Shown piece by piece: positions 1-7,964 of a stretch of DNA of 25,500 nucleotides; the first letter of the stretch is position 1, and each line of letters begins with the position of its first letter. Source of the stretch: SLST01 sp964458555 (GTDB lineage: Bacteria > Spirochaetota > Spirochaetia > DSM-27196 > SLST01). The translations under genes were made by a program, and so were the position numbers. The notes under the pieces were generated by a model. It searched no databases, had not been told where the DNA came from, and saw only the letters and a list, made by a program, of their open reading frames with translations. The stretch covers positions 1 through 25,500 of the forward strand of contig CAYWJH010000040.1 of the NCBI GenBank assembly GCA_964458555.1, given 5' to 3'.

Positions 1-44
1 CACCGAGATCTACACTCTTTCCCTACACGACGCTCTTCCGATCT
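1..44 (+). other. Illumina TruSeq/P5 adapter left on the contig end
   Basis: The first 44 bases match the 3' part of the Illumina universal (P5/read 1) adapter, ending in GCTCTTCCGATCT. This is synthetic sequence, not genome. Biological sequence starts at about position 45. The minus-strand reading of this end gives the well-known adapter-derived peptide tail IGRASCRERV, which contaminates many databases. Confidence 0.98.
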
Positions 45-1101
45 GGTGCCGCTGATCGCGCGCGAACACCGACGCCTCGTCCCGATTCGCGGCGAGGGGC
101 TTTCGGCGTCGATCGAGGTCACCGGGTGCGACTTCGCCGATCGCTGCCCCCGAGTTACCGACGAGTGCCGCGCGCACGAGCCACCGGTGGTGCGAGACGG
201 GTCGCGAGAGTTCGAGTGCCATCACCCCATTCGCGATGCGTTTGCGGCGCGGTGGGAGCAGGCCGAGCCGTTGCGCGACGTTGGAGATCGCGAACCGATC
301 GTCTCTGTTCGCTCTTTGTCGTGTGTCTTCACGATTCGCGAACCGAACGGCGCAAAGAGCAGGCTCGCCGCGGTAGATGACGTCAGTTTCAACGTCTATC
401 CGGGCGAGATCGTGGGAATCGTCGGCGAATCCGGCTCCGGCAAGTCTACGCTCGCGAGAGCGCTCATGGGTATCCTGCCACCGACGTCCGGGACTGTCGC
501 GTTCGAAGATTGCCCGCTCCACGGCGAAGAGTGGCGCTTCAAGGAACACGCACGCCAGGTCCAGTACGTGTTCCAGGACCCGCAAGGCGCACTCGACCCC
601 CGAATGGATATCCTTCGTCAGTGCATGGAACCGATGCGCATTCATCGGATCGGGACCCGGACCGAGCACCGCTCTCGCGCCGAATCGATGCTACGCGCGT
701 GCGGACTCGACGCGTCGCTGTTCGACCGAAAGCCGCTCGGGCTCTCGGGCGGACAACGACAACGCGCGGTACTCGCTCGCGCAATGATGATGGATCCCCG
801 GGTGCTGATCTGCGACGAACCGGTCTCCGCGATGGACGTTTCGGTGCAGGCGCAGGTGTTGAACCTCATTCGCGATCTCGCGCTCAGCAGAAACGTTACC
901 GTGATCTTTATCAGTCATGACCTGAGCGTTGTGAGAAACATGTGCAGCCGCGTGCTGGTCATGCACCGCGGCTCGATTGTCGAGGAGGGCCCGATCGAAC
1001 AGATATTCTCCGCTCCGCAGCACGAATACACCCAGGAGCTGATCGGCTCGATTCCGAAGGTCAGCTTCGCGTCGGTTCAACCGGAGGCACGACGCGCATG
1101 A
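45..1101 (+). CDS. Peptide-type ABC transporter, tandem ATP-binding protein (5' partial)
   Basis: This is the energising ATPase of an oligopeptide/dipeptide/nickel-type importer, acting on the cytoplasmic face of the membrane. The visible part begins inside the C-terminal tail typical of a DppD/OppD subunit (GCDFADRCPRVTDEC, with the paired cysteines of the oligo_HPY region). It continues without a stop into a complete second DppF/OppF-like ATPase. That domain has Walker A GESGSGKST (bases about 424-450), a Q-loop in VFQDPQGALDP, signature LSGGQRQR, Walker B VLICDEP and the switch histidine in FISHD. So two ATPase domains appear to be fused in one chain, as in GsiA or YejF. The true start lies upstream and is lost at the contig end; the GTG at 46 is only where the reading frame meets the adapter. 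The stop overlaps the next start codon by 4 bases (ATGA), so the genes are cotranscribed. The substrate cannot be told from the ATPase. Confidence 0.93.
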
Positions 1102-2087
1102 GCACCACCGCAGAAGCCACCATGGTCGATACCGGAAGCGCGCTGTCGCGCTTCGTCGTTCGCCACGCGTATTTCTTCGTTAAGCTCCTTCGAGCGATCT
1201 TGACGGCGTTCCTCGTTCTGGTTCTGAGCTTTGTGCTCGTGCGAGCCTCCGGGAACCCTGCCGAGATTTTCTTAGGCAGCGAGGCCACTCCCGACGCGAT
1301 CGAAATCTTCAACCGACGGTGGGGACTCGACAAGCCGCTACCGGTGCAATTCGCACGGTACTTCGAGCGAATCGTCCGGTTCGATCTTGGCAACTCGCTG
1401 GTGAAGGGCCGCTCGGTCGCCGAGCTGATCGGCGAGCGAGTGATGGCGACGCTTTCGCTCATGGTTCCGGCCGCGGTCATATCGGTCGGACTCGGCGTGT
1501 TCTTCGGACTCGTCGCGGCGCTTCGTCACCGAAGGCTCACCGATACCGGCATCCTCGTCGCCTCGACGCTCGGGTTCAGCTTACCGAACTTCTTCTTCGG
1601 AATCCTGCTGATTTTCATCTTCTCGGTCGTACTCGGGTGGTTGCCGAGCAGCGGCAACACGTCGCCGCGGCACTACATCATGCCGCTCATCGCGATCATA
1701 ACGGCAGACGTTGCGGTTTTCGTCCGTTTCTCGCGTTCTGCTCTGCTCGATATCCTCGACCGCGACTTCATCACCTCGTTTCGTGCGCTCGGAACGAAGG
1801 AGCGGCGCATTCTCATGCGCCACGCGCTGCCGAACGCGTCGATTGCGCTCCTGACGATCTCCGGATTCTACATTGGGTCACTCGTGGGCGGTGCGATCGT
1901 GACCGAGACCATCTTCTCGTGGCCGGGTCTCGGATCACTGCTGGTTAATTCGGTGCGAGCGCGCGACTTCCCGCTCGTGCAGGCGCTCGTTCTCATCTTC
2001 GGGATGTCAATCGTCGTCGCGAACCTGATCGTCGACGTGCTCTACGGTGTGGTCGACCCCCGCATCCGCAAGGGGCTCGAAACATGA
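1098..2087 (+). CDS. Peptide-type ABC transporter permease, DppB/OppB family
   Basis: This 329-residue inner-membrane subunit forms half of the translocation channel. The start chosen is the ATG at 1098, which overlaps the ATPase stop and is preceded by GGAGG at 1083-1087; the reading frame is open further upstream but lacks such a signal. A first membrane segment (around residues 30-52) is followed by the usual DppB N-terminal region with the RWGLDKPLPVQFARY signature. Five more hydrophobic segments follow. The EAA-type coupling loop reads FRALGTKERRILMRHALPN, the contact with the ATPase. Length and architecture are normal for the family. The stop overlaps the start of the next permease by 4 bases. 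Confidence 0.95.
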   Translation: MSTTAEATMVDTGSALSRFVVRHAYFFVKLLRAILTAFLVLVLSFVLVRASGNPAEIFLGSEATPDAIEIFNRRWGLDKPLPVQFARYFERIVRFDLGNSLVKGRSVAELIGERVMATLSLMVPAAVISVGLGVFFGLVAALRHRRLTDTGILVASTLGFSLPNFFFGILLIFIFSVVLGWLPSSGNTSPRHYIMPLIAIITADVAVFVRFSRSALLDILDRDFITSFRALGTKERRILMRHALPNASIALLTISGFYIGSLVGGAIVTETIFSWPGLGSLLVNSVRARDFPLVQALVLIFGMSIVVANLIVDVLYGVVDPRIRKGLET

Positions 2088-2914
2088 CGAGAACGCAGCG
2101 ATTCTTTGCCCGATACCCCATCACGTTCCTTCTCGCAGCCGCAATGCTGGGGCTGTTGCTCGTCGCATCATTTCTGCCCACACCGCACGAATACAACCAG
2201 CAAGACCTGGACAACCGGTTCGTACCGCCGGTGCCGCTCGAAGGATCGAGCGCCGCCTTCCCCCTCGGCACCGACAATCTCGGGCGCGATATGCTGAGCC
2301 GCACGATGGCCGGTATCCGCATCAGTTTCTTCATTGCGTTCGCCGGTACCGTGATCGGTGCGATCATCGGGACGACGCTCGGGTTTGCCGCCGCGCGCTT
2401 CGGCGGCATCGTCGACAACACGGTCGTGATGCTCGTCGACATCCAGGCGTCGCTGCCGTTTATTCTCGTGGCGATCGCGCTCCTTTCGGTCGTCGACAGC
2501 TCGTTCACGGTCCTCGTGATCCTGCTCGGATTCGCGGGATGGGAGAAGTACGCCCGCCTCACGCGCGGGATGTCGATGTCCGCTATGAAACACGGGTACG
2601 CGCTTGCGGTTAGCGCACTCGGTGCGAGGCAATCGTGGATCTTCGTGCGCCATATTCTTCCGAACATCTCGAGCGCGCTCATCGTCAACATGACGCTCAA
2701 CTTTCCGGGAACGATGATCGCCGAAGGATCGCTGAGCTTCCTCGGGTTGGGAATCCAGCCCCCGCTCGTCAGCCTCGGCAGGCTCCTCGGTGAGGGCCGC
2801 GTCTATCTGTTGACCGCCTGGTGGGTAACGGTTGTCCCGGGCATCGTAATTTTCGTCTCAACGCTCGCGATGACGGTCATTGGTGACTGGGTCCGCGACA
2901 GGCTCGCTTCGTAG
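2084..2914 (+). CDS. Peptide-type ABC transporter permease, DppC/OppC family
   Basis: This 276-residue permease is the partner of the preceding DppB-like subunit. It shows the N-terminal DppC/OppC region (membrane segment around residues 13-33, then the LGTDNLGRDMLSRTMAGIR signature, roughly residues 60-80). A five-helix permease core follows, with the coupling loop ALGARQSWIFVRHILPN. The C-terminal region has LSFLGLGIQPPLVSLGRLL, typical of the family. It starts in a 4-base ATGA overlap and ends 13 bases before the phosphodiesterase gene, so all four genes form one transcription unit. The solute-binding protein must be encoded elsewhere or upstream of the contig edge. Confidence 0.95.
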   Translation: MTRTQRFFARYPITFLLAAAMLGLLLVASFLPTPHEYNQQDLDNRFVPPVPLEGSSAAFPLGTDNLGRDMLSRTMAGIRISFFIAFAGTVIGAIIGTTLGFAAARFGGIVDNTVVMLVDIQASLPFILVAIALLSVVDSSFTVLVILLGFAGWEKYARLTRGMSMSAMKHGYALAVSALGARQSWIFVRHILPNISSALIVNMTLNFPGTMIAEGSLSFLGLGIQPPLVSLGRLLGEGRVYLLTAWWVTVVPGIVIFVSTLAMTVIGDWVRDRLAS

Positions 2915-2927
2915 CGATGGAGGTATC

Positions 2928-4355
2928 ATGAAGGTTCTGCTCTTTGGTTTCGATGGGTTACGTCCGGACTGCATAAGCCCGGCTGTGATGCCGCGGTTGT
3001 CCGGGTTCCTCGCCGACAACGTGCACTGCACGCGGCATCGGGCGGTCTACCCGACCGAGACCTACGTCAATCACCCGAGCATCTTCAGCGGGTTCCTGCC
3101 GGAGGTTCACGGGATCGTCGCGAACGCGTTCTTCGACCCATCCGTATCCCGGACCGAATTCTTCCTCGGAAGTCTCGTCGAGCGCATCGATGCCGTAGAA
3201 CGAGAGACGCGTGGCAAGCTTTACCGCGTTCCTTCGGTGACCGAAACGGTTGCGCGCGCCGACCGCCCGGTCGTGTCGATCAGCTCAAACTCGGCTGGAA
3301 GCACGCGCCTGATCGCGCACAAGGCCGGATCGGTCGGCGGGGTGAACATCGCGGTCAACGGCGTGCAGCACGCGTTGCCGGTCGAGCTCCGACGCGAGCT
3401 CTTCGGTGACCAGGTAAGCGGTGAGTTCTCGATTCCGGACCTCGCAGGGCTGCGACGGATGAATGAGATCTACCGGATCGTCTGCGAGCGCGACGGCGTG
3501 CCGGACCTGGGAGTCGTCTGGTACGGCGAGCCGGATCACAGCTTCCACCGCTACGGGATCACGGGGACCGAGAGTATCGAGTCGCTGCGAGTCGCCGACG
3601 AGTGCTTCGGCGAGCTCTACGACGAGTACGCGGCGGGCAACGACGAGGTGCAGGTCGCGGTGGTCTCCGACCACGGCCACATCACGGTCCGCGAACACTT
3701 CGACATCACCGACGCGCTCGTTCGTTGCGGTTTCCGGGTCGGTGACAACATCGCGGATCCGGACGCCGACTTCGTATTGCTCTGGGGGTACAGCGGGAAC
3801 ATCTACGTTCTGAAGCCGGAGCTGACACGCAGTATCTGCGACGCGCTCATGGAGATCCCGCAGATCGGGATGCTCTTCACGCGCAACCTTGACGGCGTAC
3901 GTGGCGTGATTCCCGGAACGTTCTCGCGCAGGCTTGTCGGCGGCGACGATGAGTCGCGTGCCGGTGACATCCGCTTCATCCTAAAACACGAGGCCGACGA
4001 GACGTGCGTATGCGCCGCGCCGATCCCGGTAGGCGGCGGGATCCACGGCGGGCTTGCCCGCGGCGAGCTCGACTGCCTTCTCGGATGGGGTGGGTCGGCG
4101 TTCCGAAGCGCGGCGCGCGTGGAAGACGTGACCGGAGCGATTGACATCACGCCGACGATCTATCACCTCCTGGGAATCACGCCGAGCATTCTCCCTCAGG
4201 GACGCATCGTCTCAGCGGCACTCGCGGAACCGGCCGGGAACGGGGCCACCGCCGAGCACCGCGCGTACGACACGGGCGCACGAGGCTTTTCGCAGGCGAT
4301 CGAGCTCGACGTGATGAATGGGCATCCCTACTTGGAGTGGGGCGAACGGACGTAG
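2928..4355 (+). CDS. Cytosolic phosphodiesterase/nucleotide pyrophosphatase-like hydrolase (alkaline phosphatase superfamily)
   Basis: A 475-residue two-metal hydrolase of the type I phosphodiesterase/NPP fold. The ATG at 2928 is preceded by GGAGGT at 2919-2924. Metal and catalytic residues can be placed: D9 in FGFDGLRPD, nucleophile T45 in YPTETYVNHP with N48, D203 and H207 in WYGEPDHSFH, D248 and H249 in VVSDHGH, and H373 in GIHGG. All positions needed for activity seem present. There is no signal peptide, so the enzyme should act in the cytosol. Being the last gene of the transporter operon, it likely processes whatever is imported, which hints at a phosphoester or phosphonate ester cargo rather than plain peptides. 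That link is inference; the exact substrate is unknown. Confidence 0.88.
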   Translation: MKVLLFGFDGLRPDCISPAVMPRLSGFLADNVHCTRHRAVYPTETYVNHPSIFSGFLPEVHGIVANAFFDPSVSRTEFFLGSLVERIDAVERETRGKLYRVPSVTETVARADRPVVSISSNSAGSTRLIAHKAGSVGGVNIAVNGVQHALPVELRRELFGDQVSGEFSIPDLAGLRRMNEIYRIVCERDGVPDLGVVWYGEPDHSFHRYGITGTESIESLRVADECFGELYDEYAAGNDEVQVAVVSDHGHITVREHFDITDALVRCGFRVGDNIADPDADFVLLWGYSGNIYVLKPELTRSICDALMEIPQIGMLFTRNLDGVRGVIPGTFSRRLVGGDDESRAGDIRFILKHEADETCVCAAPIPVGGGIHGGLARGELDCLLGWGGSAFRSAARVEDVTGAIDITPTIYHLLGITPSILPQGRIVSAALAEPAGNGATAEHRAYDTGARGFSQAIELDVMNGHPYLEWGERT

Positions 4356-4491
4356 GCGATTCGCCGGCGGGTTCGGCTGAACTCGCGCATCCGTGCGCGC
4401 CCCAGCTGTTCGGCGGCTTTCGGCCGCACCCGCGGGCCCGGAGCGGTGCCCGGCGGTTCGGTTGCATCTCGAGCGTCCTGAAGGTGATGTC

Positions 4492-4520
4492 TTGACATCA
4501 GAGATTCCCCAAGCTATCGT
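4492..4520 (+). promoter_or_regulatory. Promoter of the vapBC pair
   Basis: A perfect -35 TTGACA (4492-4497), a 17-base spacer and a -10 TATCGT (4515-4520). The -10 ends six bases before the antitoxin ATG at 4527, so transcription should begin at or next to the start codon. Confidence 0.72.
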
Positions 4521-4526
4521 TGAGGC

Positions 4527-4766
4527 ATGAGAACCACGCTGACGATCGCAGACCGTACCGACTCCCGGTTGCGGCGCATCGCACGGGAACAGAGACGATC
4601 GTACAAAGATGTGATCAACGACGCCCTGTCGCTCGGACTCGTGCAGATGGAGGTGCGCGAGGCCGATCCTCCCTATCGAGTGGAAACCTTCGACGCCGAG
4701 CTGGCTATCGGAGTCGATCGACAGAAGCTCAACCAGCTCGTCGACGACGTGGATCTGGAGTCGTGA
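4527..4766 (+). CDS. vapB: Ribbon-helix-helix antitoxin (VapB-like)
   Basis: A 79-residue protein beginning MRTTLTIADRTDSRLRRIA, a basic beta strand followed by two helices (through about residue 38), as in ribbon-helix-helix DNA-binding antitoxins. The acidic C-terminal part (from about residue 44) would wrap the toxin. It is read directly from a strong promoter without a proper leader and overlaps the toxin start by 4 bases (GTGA). As in other type II systems the protein should repress its own promoter alone or with the toxin. Subfamily naming is by context. Confidence 0.85.
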   Translation: MRTTLTIADRTDSRLRRIAREQRRSYKDVINDALSLGLVQMEVREADPPYRVETFDAELAIGVDRQKLNQLVDDVDLES

Positions 4767-5203
4767 TCGTCCCGGATGTGAACCTGCTCGTGTACGCGCA
4801 CAACACGGGGGTGAGCGAGCACGAGCGTGCGCGAAGCTGGTGGGAAGACACGGTCAACGGCGCGGAGCCGGTCGGCATCGACTGGGCGGTCGTGCTCGGG
4901 TTCGTCCGACTCATGTCGAGTCGGCAGGTCACGGTCAGGCCCCAGCGGGCCGACGATCTCCTCGCCCGCATGTCGACGCTTCTCGCGCGACCGTCCGTCC
5001 GGCTGGTGACACCCGGAGTCAGGCACGCCGACCTGATGCGCGAGCTTTTTGTGGGCTCGGGCGCGGGGCCGAAGATGGTCACCGACATCCACCTCGCCGC
5101 GCTCGCGATCGAGCTCGACGCGGTGCTCGCGACGAACGACGCCGACTTCGCGCGCTTTCCGCAGCTGAGAAGGACGAATCCGCTTCAGTCCGACTCCGGG
5201 TAG
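4763..5203 (+). CDS. vapC: PIN-domain ribonuclease toxin (VapC-like)
   Basis: A 146-residue PIN domain toxin, expected to cut RNA using Mg2+ held by acidic residues. It starts at GTG 4763, overlapping the antitoxin stop. The start MIVPDVNLLVYA gives the first aspartate (D5). Later acidic sites lie in VTDIHLAALA and TNDADFARF, followed by the family-typical RRTNPL end. The sequence looks complete for the VapC subfamily that carries the GFVRLMSS segment. Its last 19 bases overlap the 3' end of the convergent histidine kinase gene. Confidence 0.9.
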   Translation: MIVPDVNLLVYAHNTGVSEHERARSWWEDTVNGAEPVGIDWAVVLGFVRLMSSRQVTVRPQRADDLLARMSTLLARPSVRLVTPGVRHADLMRELFVGSGAGPKMVTDIHLAALAIELDAVLATNDADFARFPQLRRTNPLQSDSG

Positions 5204-7908
5204 CTCGGTTGCGCGACCGGATGAGCCGGGAACGCGACATCGACTCTGGTGCCTCCGTCGCGTAAAAAGGTCAACGTTCCGTCGATCTGCGTGACGAGTA
5301 GCGACACCAGCTTGAGCCCGAGGGAGGTCGGCTGACCTTCGGTGTGGTGCTCGGGCATCCCGACCCCGTTGTCGCGAACGCTGAGCACGAGCGAGCCCTC
5401 GTCGGCGCGCCCGAGAGCAACGACAATCTCGCCGGTGCGCGAGTCCGGAAAGGCGTGTTTCTGCGCGTTGCTGACGAGCTCGTTGATGATGATCCCGCAC
5501 GGCACCGCGTTGCTGACGTCGATCCGCGCCGGCTCGAGATCGCACTCGAAGCGAATCTTCCGGTGAGCCGGAGACATGGTCGTCAACTGATGGACGAGCG
5601 AGCGGATGTACTCGTCGAGCTCGATGTCGGCGAGGCTGTCGGACTGGTAGAGCGATTGGTGAACGAGCGCCATGGAGAAGATGCGGTTGCGGCTCTGCTG
5701 GAAGGCGTCGCGGGCGCTCTCCACGCTGTCGATCTGGTCTTCCTGGAGGCGAAGCAGGCTGACGATCACGTTGAGGTTGTTCTTCACGCGGTGGTGAACC
5801 TCCTTCAGGAGCGTCTCCTTCTCCTGCAGCGACGTCGCCAGGCTCGTGTTCGTCTCCTCGATCAAACGCTGGTACGTCTCGTTCTCCAGAATCAGGGTCA
5901 GGAGGTTCGCGTGTTCTTGAAGCGTCTGGATTTCGTGGTCGGTCCACGCGCGCGGCGCGCGCGCGATGAACGCGACGAAGCCGGTCGGCACTCCGTCCAC
6001 CGGCACGACGGCCGCGGCGAGCGCGCGTACTCCATCGCGCTCGAGCGCCTGCGCAAGAGATGGGTCGACGCCGGGTTCGAGCGCGTCGCCGACGCGCGTC
6101 AGTCGGCTCGTGCTCAGTGATCGCGCGATGTCCACAGAGCTGCCGCTCGCGTGTCCGTCGAGCGACAGGAACTCCGCGCGAACGTCGGGGAAGTGGCGCT
6201 CGAGCGCCCCGACGGCATCGCGGATCAGCGAACGCGCGTCCTTGCGAACGAGGTAGGACGTCGCGAGGGAGTTCAGCCACTGCGTGCGTTGTGCGCTTCG
6301 CTCGAGCTCGGCGGTGCTGCGGGCAACCTGCGCGCGCAGAGACCGATTCCAGCCGATGATCGTCGCGAGGACGATCAGGACCGGAGCGAGGACGAGAAGC
6401 ACGATGCGGCCGACGCGCGCGAAGCCTTCGTCGGGAGGCGCGTAGACCCCGAGCCACCTGTCGTAGATCCGGCGGTACTCGCCGCTCTCTTCGAGAACGA
6501 CGAGTCCCTCGGCGAAGTAGGAGAGCAGGTGCGTGTTCCCCTCGCGGACGGCGAAGCCGTACTCGGTCGAGACGAGGCTCGTCCGGCCGACGACTGGCTC
6601 CTCCCACCCGTTTTGTTCGATCAGGTACATCGCCGTGAGCCGGCTTCCGAGCGCGTAGTCCACCGCTCCGGAGACGACGAGCCCGAGCGCCTCCTCCTGC
6701 GAATCGACGACGACGAGGTTTTCGGTGATCCCGCGCTCGACGACAAAGTCGTGCACGATGTCGCCGTCCTGGACGACGATGGCCGGACCGATGAGGTCGT
6801 CAGCTGACGACGGCATCTCGCTGAGTGTACGGCCACGGCCGACCGCGACGTGCTGGTGAACGGTATGCGCGGGCGAGAAGTCGAAGACCCTGTCGCGGGC
6901 GGGCGAGTACATCATACCCGCGAGGACGTCTATCTCGCCGCGCTCGAGCATCCCCCGGATCCGCGGCCACGAACCGAGCCGGATCTCGATGTCCAGTCCC
7001 ATCTCGCGCGCGACCGCGCGCACGAGGTCCACGTTGTATCCTGCGGGTCTGCCGTCGTCGTCGACGAACTCGAAGGGCGGGTAGTTGTGGTCTCCACCGA
7101 CGATGATCGTGCGCGACGGAAGCTCCATGGGCGCGAACCACTCGGTCTGCAGCCGTCGGAAGGTCCCGTCCGCGACGAGGAGCGAGAGGCCTTCGTTGAG
7201 CGTCGCGAGGAGCTCCTTGTCCCCTTCGGCAACCGCGAAGCAGAAGTCCTGACGAAACTCGACGAGCGGCTGATCGACGAGACGCAAATTGGTGAGCGCC
7301 TCCTCGCGCAGGATCCGCAGCGCGACCAGGCGCTGCATGACGACCGCGTCGCTTCGCCCGGCGGCGACGTCCTCGAGCGCGTCTGTGAAGGTGGGAAACG
7401 TCCTGATCGCGTAGTCGGTCTCCCGGCGGCGGAGGAACTCTTCCGCGTTGTCGCCGGCCATGACGGCGACGCGGTGGCCGGCGAGATCGTCGAGCTCGCG
7501 GAAGCGGTCGTCGTCGTCGCGCACCACGATCCCGCCGTAGAGCGAGAGGTAGGGAACGGTGAAGTCGAAGATCTCCTCTCGCTCCGGCGTCCGTCCGACG
7601 AGCGGCAGCGCGTCGAGCCTGCCGGCCGCGAGATCGGCCTTGATCTCAGCCCAGTAGCCGATGGTGATCGTGACGTCGAGCCCCATCTCGCGCGCGACCG
7701 CGCGCACGAGCTCCACGGAGAAGCCGGTCGGCGCGCCGGCTTCGTCGACGTACGAGTAGGGAGGGTAGTCGGGCTCGGCCGCGATCGTGAGCGTGGCGGG
7801 GTCTGACGGGCTCTGCGCGGCGGCAACGGCGGAAAGGAGGAGGAAGAGCAGCGCGCCGAGAACGAGGAGGGAACGAGGGCCGATACGCGCACGGTCGCAT
7901 TTTACCAT
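5185..7908 (-). CDS. Membrane sensor histidine kinase with two tandem solute-binding domains
   Basis: A 907-residue sensor. A signal sequence (hydrophobic core about residues 13-31) leads into two periplasmic SBP_bac_3 (Venus-flytrap) domains, about 40-262 and 268-490. Each opens with a near-identical motif (DYPPYSYVDEAG and NYPPFEFVDDDG) followed by LVRAVAREMG. A membrane helix lies around 500-520, then a GAF-like region, then a HisKA_2-type dimerisation domain with phosphoacceptor H705 in KEVHHRVKNNL. The ATPase domain has the N-box ELVSNAQKHAF, DNGVGMP and SLGLKLVSLL. The layout resembles BvgS/EvgS outside, but the kinase core is the HisKA_2 class. Both flytraps look like amino-acid binders, so a polar nutrient is a likely signal (inference). 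No response regulator gene is nearby. The 3' end overlaps the vapC 3' end. Confidence 0.92.
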   Translation of the reverse strand: MVKCDRARIGPRSLLVLGALLFLLLSAVAAAQSPSDPATLTIAAEPDYPPYSYVDEAGAPTGFSVELVRAVAREMGLDVTITIGYWAEIKADLAAGRLDALPLVGRTPEREEIFDFTVPYLSLYGGIVVRDDDDRFRELDDLAGHRVAVMAGDNAEEFLRRRETDYAIRTFPTFTDALEDVAAGRSDAVVMQRLVALRILREEALTNLRLVDQPLVEFRQDFCFAVAEGDKELLATLNEGLSLLVADGTFRRLQTEWFAPMELPSRTIIVGGDHNYPPFEFVDDDGRPAGYNVDLVRAVAREMGLDIEIRLGSWPRIRGMLERGEIDVLAGMMYSPARDRVFDFSPAHTVHQHVAVGRGRTLSEMPSSADDLIGPAIVVQDGDIVHDFVVERGITENLVVVDSQEEALGLVVSGAVDYALGSRLTAMYLIEQNGWEEPVVGRTSLVSTEYGFAVREGNTHLLSYFAEGLVVLEESGEYRRIYDRWLGVYAPPDEGFARVGRIVLLVLAPVLIVLATIIGWNRSLRAQVARSTAELERSAQRTQWLNSLATSYLVRKDARSLIRDAVGALERHFPDVRAEFLSLDGHASGSSVDIARSLSTSRLTRVGDALEPGVDPSLAQALERDGVRALAAAVVPVDGVPTGFVAFIARAPRAWTDHEIQTLQEHANLLTLILENETYQRLIEETNTSLATSLQEKETLLKEVHHRVKNNLNVIVSLLRLQEDQIDSVESARDAFQQSRNRIFSMALVHQSLYQSDSLADIELDEYIRSLVHQLTTMSPAHRKIRFECDLEPARIDVSNAVPCGIIINELVSNAQKHAFPDSRTGEIVVALGRADEGSLVLSVRDNGVGMPEHHTEGQPTSLGLKLVSLLVTQIDGTLTFLRDGGTRVDVAFPAHPVAQPSYPESD

Positions 7909-7915
7909 TAGCTCT

Positions 7916-7945
7916 ATTTAATCAAATTATACGCGAACGTGTCAA
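7916..7945 (-). promoter_or_regulatory. Candidate promoter of the sensor kinase gene
   Basis: On the minus strand TTGACA (7945-7940), an 18-base spacer and TTAAAT (7921-7916) precede the ATG at 7908 by seven bases. A perfect TATAAT (7931-7926) also lies here but has no matching -35, so which hexamer is used is open. No Shine-Dalgarno is visible before the ATG. Confidence 0.45.
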
Positions 7946-7964
7946 GCACCGCGACGCCCGAGGG

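Noticed and set aside
10..669. 219-residue minus-strand open frame at the contig start
   Set aside because: It lies antisense to the ABC ATPase and its last residues are translated adapter.
4673..6607. 644-residue minus-strand frame, Arg-rich
   Set aside because: It crosses the vapBC pair antisense and the kinase gene in another frame; its Arg/Pro/Ala-rich composition is typical of a high-GC shadow frame.
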